This document shows, in pieces, positions 62,200 to 64,000 of a stretch of DNA of 64,000 nucleotides. The notes beneath the pieces are model-generated. The model made no database searches and was not told the origin of the DNA. It worked only from the letters and a program-made list of their open reading frames with translations. Position 1 is the stretch's first letter. Each line of letters begins with the position of its first letter. The stretch is from Streptomyces sp. G-G2. Lineage in GTDB: Bacteria > Actinomycetota > Actinomycetes > Streptomycetales > Streptomycetaceae. Where the stretch lies: NCBI RefSeq assembly GCF_030063135.1, contig NZ_JASISO010000022.1:1-64000 (forward strand). The letters run 5' to 3'. The position numbers and the translations under genes are program-made.

Positions 62200-62244
62200 C
62201 GAGGGGTGCTCACATCATCCGACCCAGGCGCAAGTGGAGAGACC

Positions 62245-62886
62245 GTGTCGCAGGCCAGGCAAGCCCGAGCCATCCGGACCCGAGAGAAGATCCTCAGGGC
62301 TGCCGCTGAAGTGTTCGACGAACACGGTTTCTCCGGCGCGAGCATGAACAAGATCGTGCGCACCGCCGACACCACCATGGGCGCGATGTACTTCCACTTC
62401 GCTTCCAAGGAGGAGATCGCGAAGGCGGTCATGGCCGAGCAGGCGACCGACCTGTCCTTCACGGACGGTGAGGACGGCCTGCAGCGGCTCGTCTACATCA
62501 ACCTCGAGCTCGCCCACCAGATGCGCACCAATGTGCTGTTCCGGGCCGGTGTGCGGCTCGCCGTGGAGCAGGGCGAGTTCGGTATGCGGGACGCGGCCCC
62601 GTACCGCATCTGGATCGACCTCTTCCGGGGGCAGCTCGAAGCGGCCCGCGCGCGCGGCGAGCTACTGCCCGGGGTGGACGCGGAGGACTTCGCCGAGATC
62701 CTCGTCGGCGCCTACACCGGTACCCAGCTGATGTCGAACATCACCACCGGCCGGGAGAACCTGATAGGGCGGATCTCCGCCCTCTGGGGTTACCTGCTCC
62801 CGTCCATCGCGGCCCCCGGGGTGATCGCCCGGCTCGACCTGACGGGCAAGGCGCGGACCGGTGGACGGGGCGCGGCCCGGCTCTGA
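62245..62886 (+). CDS. Gamma-butyrolactone receptor (ScbR/ArpA-like TetR)
   Basis: The 213 residues from GTG 62245 have GGAGAG just upstream. The helix-turn-helix reads RTREKILRAAAEVFDEHGFS, GASMNKIVRTADTTMGAMYF, HFASKEE, close to autoregulator receptors. The ligand domain has the conserved Trp region YRIWIDLFRGQLEAARARGE and LVGAYTGTQLMSNITTGREN. Receptors of this type repress until a gamma-butyrolactone binds. A start at 62125 would read through box 2 and is rejected. Confidence 0.9.
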   Translation: MSQARQARAIRTREKILRAAAEVFDEHGFSGASMNKIVRTADTTMGAMYFHFASKEEIAKAVMAEQATDLSFTDGEDGLQRLVYINLELAHQMRTNVLFRAGVRLAVEQGEFGMRDAAPYRIWIDLFRGQLEAARARGELLPGVDAEDFAEILVGAYTGTQLMSNITTGRENLIGRISALWGYLLPSIAAPGVIARLDLTGKARTGGRGAARL

Positions 62887-62897
62887 GCGGAGCCGGG
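62876..62897. terminator. Hairpin containing the receptor stop codon
   Basis: CCCGGCTC-tgagcg-GAGCCGGG is a perfect 8-bp stem whose loop contains the TGA of the receptor gene. It lies between convergent regulators. Confidence 0.6.
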
Positions 62898-62964
62898 ATC
62901 CGTTAGTCCGTGGCCGCTCCGGGCGGCCCGGACCGGTGGGGAAACCTGTCGAGCGGGGGCGTTT

Positions 62965-63669
62965 TCAGGCCACCGAGGGGTTCTTGCCGGGTGTCGAGGG
63001 GTCCGCTGCCCGGTCACCAGACCCGGAGGTTGCGGACGTACGGGAGATTCCGGACCACAGGACCTCCCATACTTCGGCCAGTCGGCCACGCACGCTCCAG
63101 CCACTGCCCGAGGCGGACTCGTACTGTCGCTGTACGGACACCTCCAGGTTGGAGACGAGGCAGGCGACGAGCACCCCGACGAGCTCCGGGTCCGCGCCCG
63201 CGCCCGCCCGCCGCTCCAGCTCGCCGCCGCGGTAGGCCCGCGTCAGCAGCGAGCGCACGGCAGGGGTCCACGCGTCGTACCAGTCGGCGGTCACCGGCAG
63301 CTCGCGCGAGAGCCGCGCCGCGGCCCGGACGACCGGCTGCTTCTCCAGCAGCCGGGCCAGGGCCTGGGTCACCTCGGAGAGCGCCTCCAGGGCGGAACCG
63401 CCGGGACCGGTGGACGCCGCGGCCTCCTCGACGGCGTCGGCGGTCAGGTCGTGGCCGCGCTCGCACACCGCCTCCGCGAGGTCGTTCTTCGCGGGGAAGT
63501 GGAAGGTGAGGGCGCCGATGGTGGCCATCGCCGACCTGCTGATCCGGGTGAGCGAGGTGCCCGCGTACCCCCTGCGGGCGAATTCCTCCCCTGCCGCCTC
63601 GATGAGCAGGTTGCGGGTCCGGCCCGCCCGCTCCTGCTTCGTACCTGCACGTTCGTGGTGTGTCGTCAT
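62965..63669 (-). CDS. Second TetR of the GBL island (pseudo-receptor-like)
   Basis: The product has 234 residues from ATG 63669. The helix-turn-helix reads RTRNLLIEAAGEEFARRGYA, GTSLTRISRSAMATIGALTF, HFPAKNDLAEAV. The ligand domain (LEKQPVVRAAARLSRELPVT; VGVLVACLVSNLEVSVQRQY) and the company of an AfsA-like gene suggest the ScbR2/pseudo-receptor class, which often binds antibiotics rather than gamma-butyrolactones. Two ARE-like boxes lie in its promoter. Assignment to receptor versus pseudo-receptor is inference. Confidence 0.85.
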   Translation of the reverse strand: MTTHHERAGTKQERAGRTRNLLIEAAGEEFARRGYAGTSLTRISRSAMATIGALTFHFPAKNDLAEAVCERGHDLTADAVEEAAASTGPGGSALEALSEVTQALARLLEKQPVVRAAARLSRELPVTADWYDAWTPAVRSLLTRAYRGGELERRAGAGADPELVGVLVACLVSNLEVSVQRQYESASGSGWSVRGRLAEVWEVLWSGISRTSATSGSGDRAADPSTPGKNPSVA

Positions 63670-63745
63670 GGCTGGCCCCTTGCTGGACGGTGGTCGGCGT
63701 CGTTCCGGCCCCCCGGCCGTGCGCTGCACTTGTAGCATCCCAGAA

Positions 63746-63765
63746 AAACAAAGCGAGTACTCTCT
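63746..63765. promoter_or_regulatory. ARE-like box 3 (inverted)
   Basis: AAACAAAGCGAGTACTCTCT is the reverse complement of box 1 with two changes. It lies about 77 bp before the second TetR start. Confidence 0.6.
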
Positions 63766-63774
63766 ATGGTGTAG

Positions 63775-63795
63775 AAAAAAGAGCGAGCGTTCTCT
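63775..63795. promoter_or_regulatory. ARE-like box 4 (inverted)
   Basis: AAAAAGAGCGAGCGTTCTCT, related to box 2, lies 33 bp before the XRE-type gene start. Boxes 3 and 4 are 29 bp apart in the same orientation. Confidence 0.6.
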
Positions 63796-63827
63796 ACGCT
63801 TACCGGGGAGTGAGGAGGAGATGCACG

Positions 63828-64000
63828 ATGACTCGTAACGCACCGCGGCTCGTGGACCCGAAACTCGCCGAACTGGGAAACTTCCTCGCCGAGCGCCGGG
63901 CCGACGTCACCCCCCAGCAGGTCGGACTCCCCGGAGGAGCGGCCCGCCGGGTACCGGGACTGCGCCGCGAGGAGGTCGCGATGCTCGCGGGCATCGGGGC
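63828..64000 (+). CDS. XRE/MmyB-like regulator, cut by window edge
   Basis: 57 codons are visible from ATG 63828, with GAGGAGGAG upstream: MTRNAPRLVDPKLAELGNFL, AERRADVTPQQVGLPGGAAR and VPGLRREEVAMLAGIG. This is the start of the helix-turn-helix domain of MmyB-type regulators (G-L-R-R-E-E-V-A-x-L-A-G). An overlapping ATG at 63821 gives only a five-codon frame. It is divergent from the second TetR gene and behind boxes 3 and 4, so probably under autoregulator control. Confidence 0.8.
   Translation, partial: MTRNAPRLVDPKLAELGNFLAERRADVTPQQVGLPGGAARRVPGLRREEVAMLAGIG

Larger units (their letters stand above)
61785..62244. other. 460-bp divergent region between AfsA-like and ScbR-like genes
   Basis: The left half is G-rich and repetitive (GGTGGCGCGG, GGCGGTGCGG and GGTGGCGCGGGTGGC units, 61850-61940). 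The right half is AT-richer and contains two copies of the AGAGAG(T/C)GCTCG-type box, presumed autoregulatory sites, and both promoters. No gene is apparent. Confidence 0.6.

Overview
The window is high-GC DNA with the codon use, GTG/TTG starts, 1- and 4-bp stop/start overlaps and gene content of a Streptomyces chromosome. Housekeeping genes stand in an order that, from memory, matches the central chromosome of S. coelicolor: purN-purH, folD, mdh, glyA, trpS, D-Ala-D-Ala carboxypeptidase, sdhCDAB, a wall-glycan cluster, and a nucleoside transporter with cdd and deoA. I saw no rRNA, tRNA, CRISPR array, insertion sequence or replication origin.

Layout. 1-5.2 kb: a truncated membrane gene, purN-purH (purines), a membrane protein, and folD with a DUF3017 gene. 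5.3-11.5 kb: an accessory block with a LysR regulator, a short dehydrogenase, and a compact operon. The operon encodes an Asp/Glu-racemase-like enzyme, an EamA exporter, a haem-oxygenase-like diiron oxidase, a membrane desaturase and an unrecognised small protein. I take it to be an uncharacterised small-molecule pathway and the best candidate here for an undescribed system. 11.8-16.1 kb: mdh, then a three-gene membrane cassette in which two unrelated proteins share a Gly/Ser/Asn/His motif. 16.1-19.2 kb: a divergent AhpD-like/MocR pair around a perfect palindrome, and a DMT-type membrane protein. 19.3-25.8 kb: a small lipoprotein, an ATP-grasp glutathionylspermidine-synthase-like enzyme with a minisatellite tail, convergent rocD, glyA behind a ZTP riboswitch, trpS, and a 2H phosphoesterase.

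26-35 kb: a YihY/BrkB protein, a D-Ala-D-Ala carboxypeptidase, SCO4848-like and metallophosphoesterase genes, a peptide-binding protein, TetR, a DCC-type thiol protein, and a Ser/Thr kinase gene broken by an internal deletion, followed by a scrap of a second kinase. 35.4-38.8 kb: succinate dehydrogenase sdhCDAB on the minus strand. 39-43.7 kb: a uric-acid-pathway decarboxylase, an ECF sigma factor with a membrane partner, an L,D-transpeptidase lipoprotein and a LysE-type exporter. 43.8-50.6 kb: glycosyltransferases flanking neuA-neuB, which suggests synthesis and polymerisation of a nonulosonic acid (sialic acid or Kdn type) in the cell wall.

50.7-59.3 kb: an M20 amidohydrolase, then a BMP-type nucleoside-binding lipoprotein, ABC ATPase, two permeases, cytidine deaminase and thymidine phosphorylase. 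Three promoters in this stretch carry the same CTACGCGCGTAG-like palindrome, so uptake and breakdown of nucleosides are probably one regulon. The ATPase appears to start at ATC. 59.3-64 kb: a STAS-like protein, an ECF sigma factor with a C-terminal SnoaL-like domain, and a gamma-butyrolactone signalling island. The island holds an AfsA/ScbA-type synthase, a ScbR-like receptor, a second TetR and a truncated XRE regulator, with four copies of one AT-rich operator-like box in the two divergent promoter regions.
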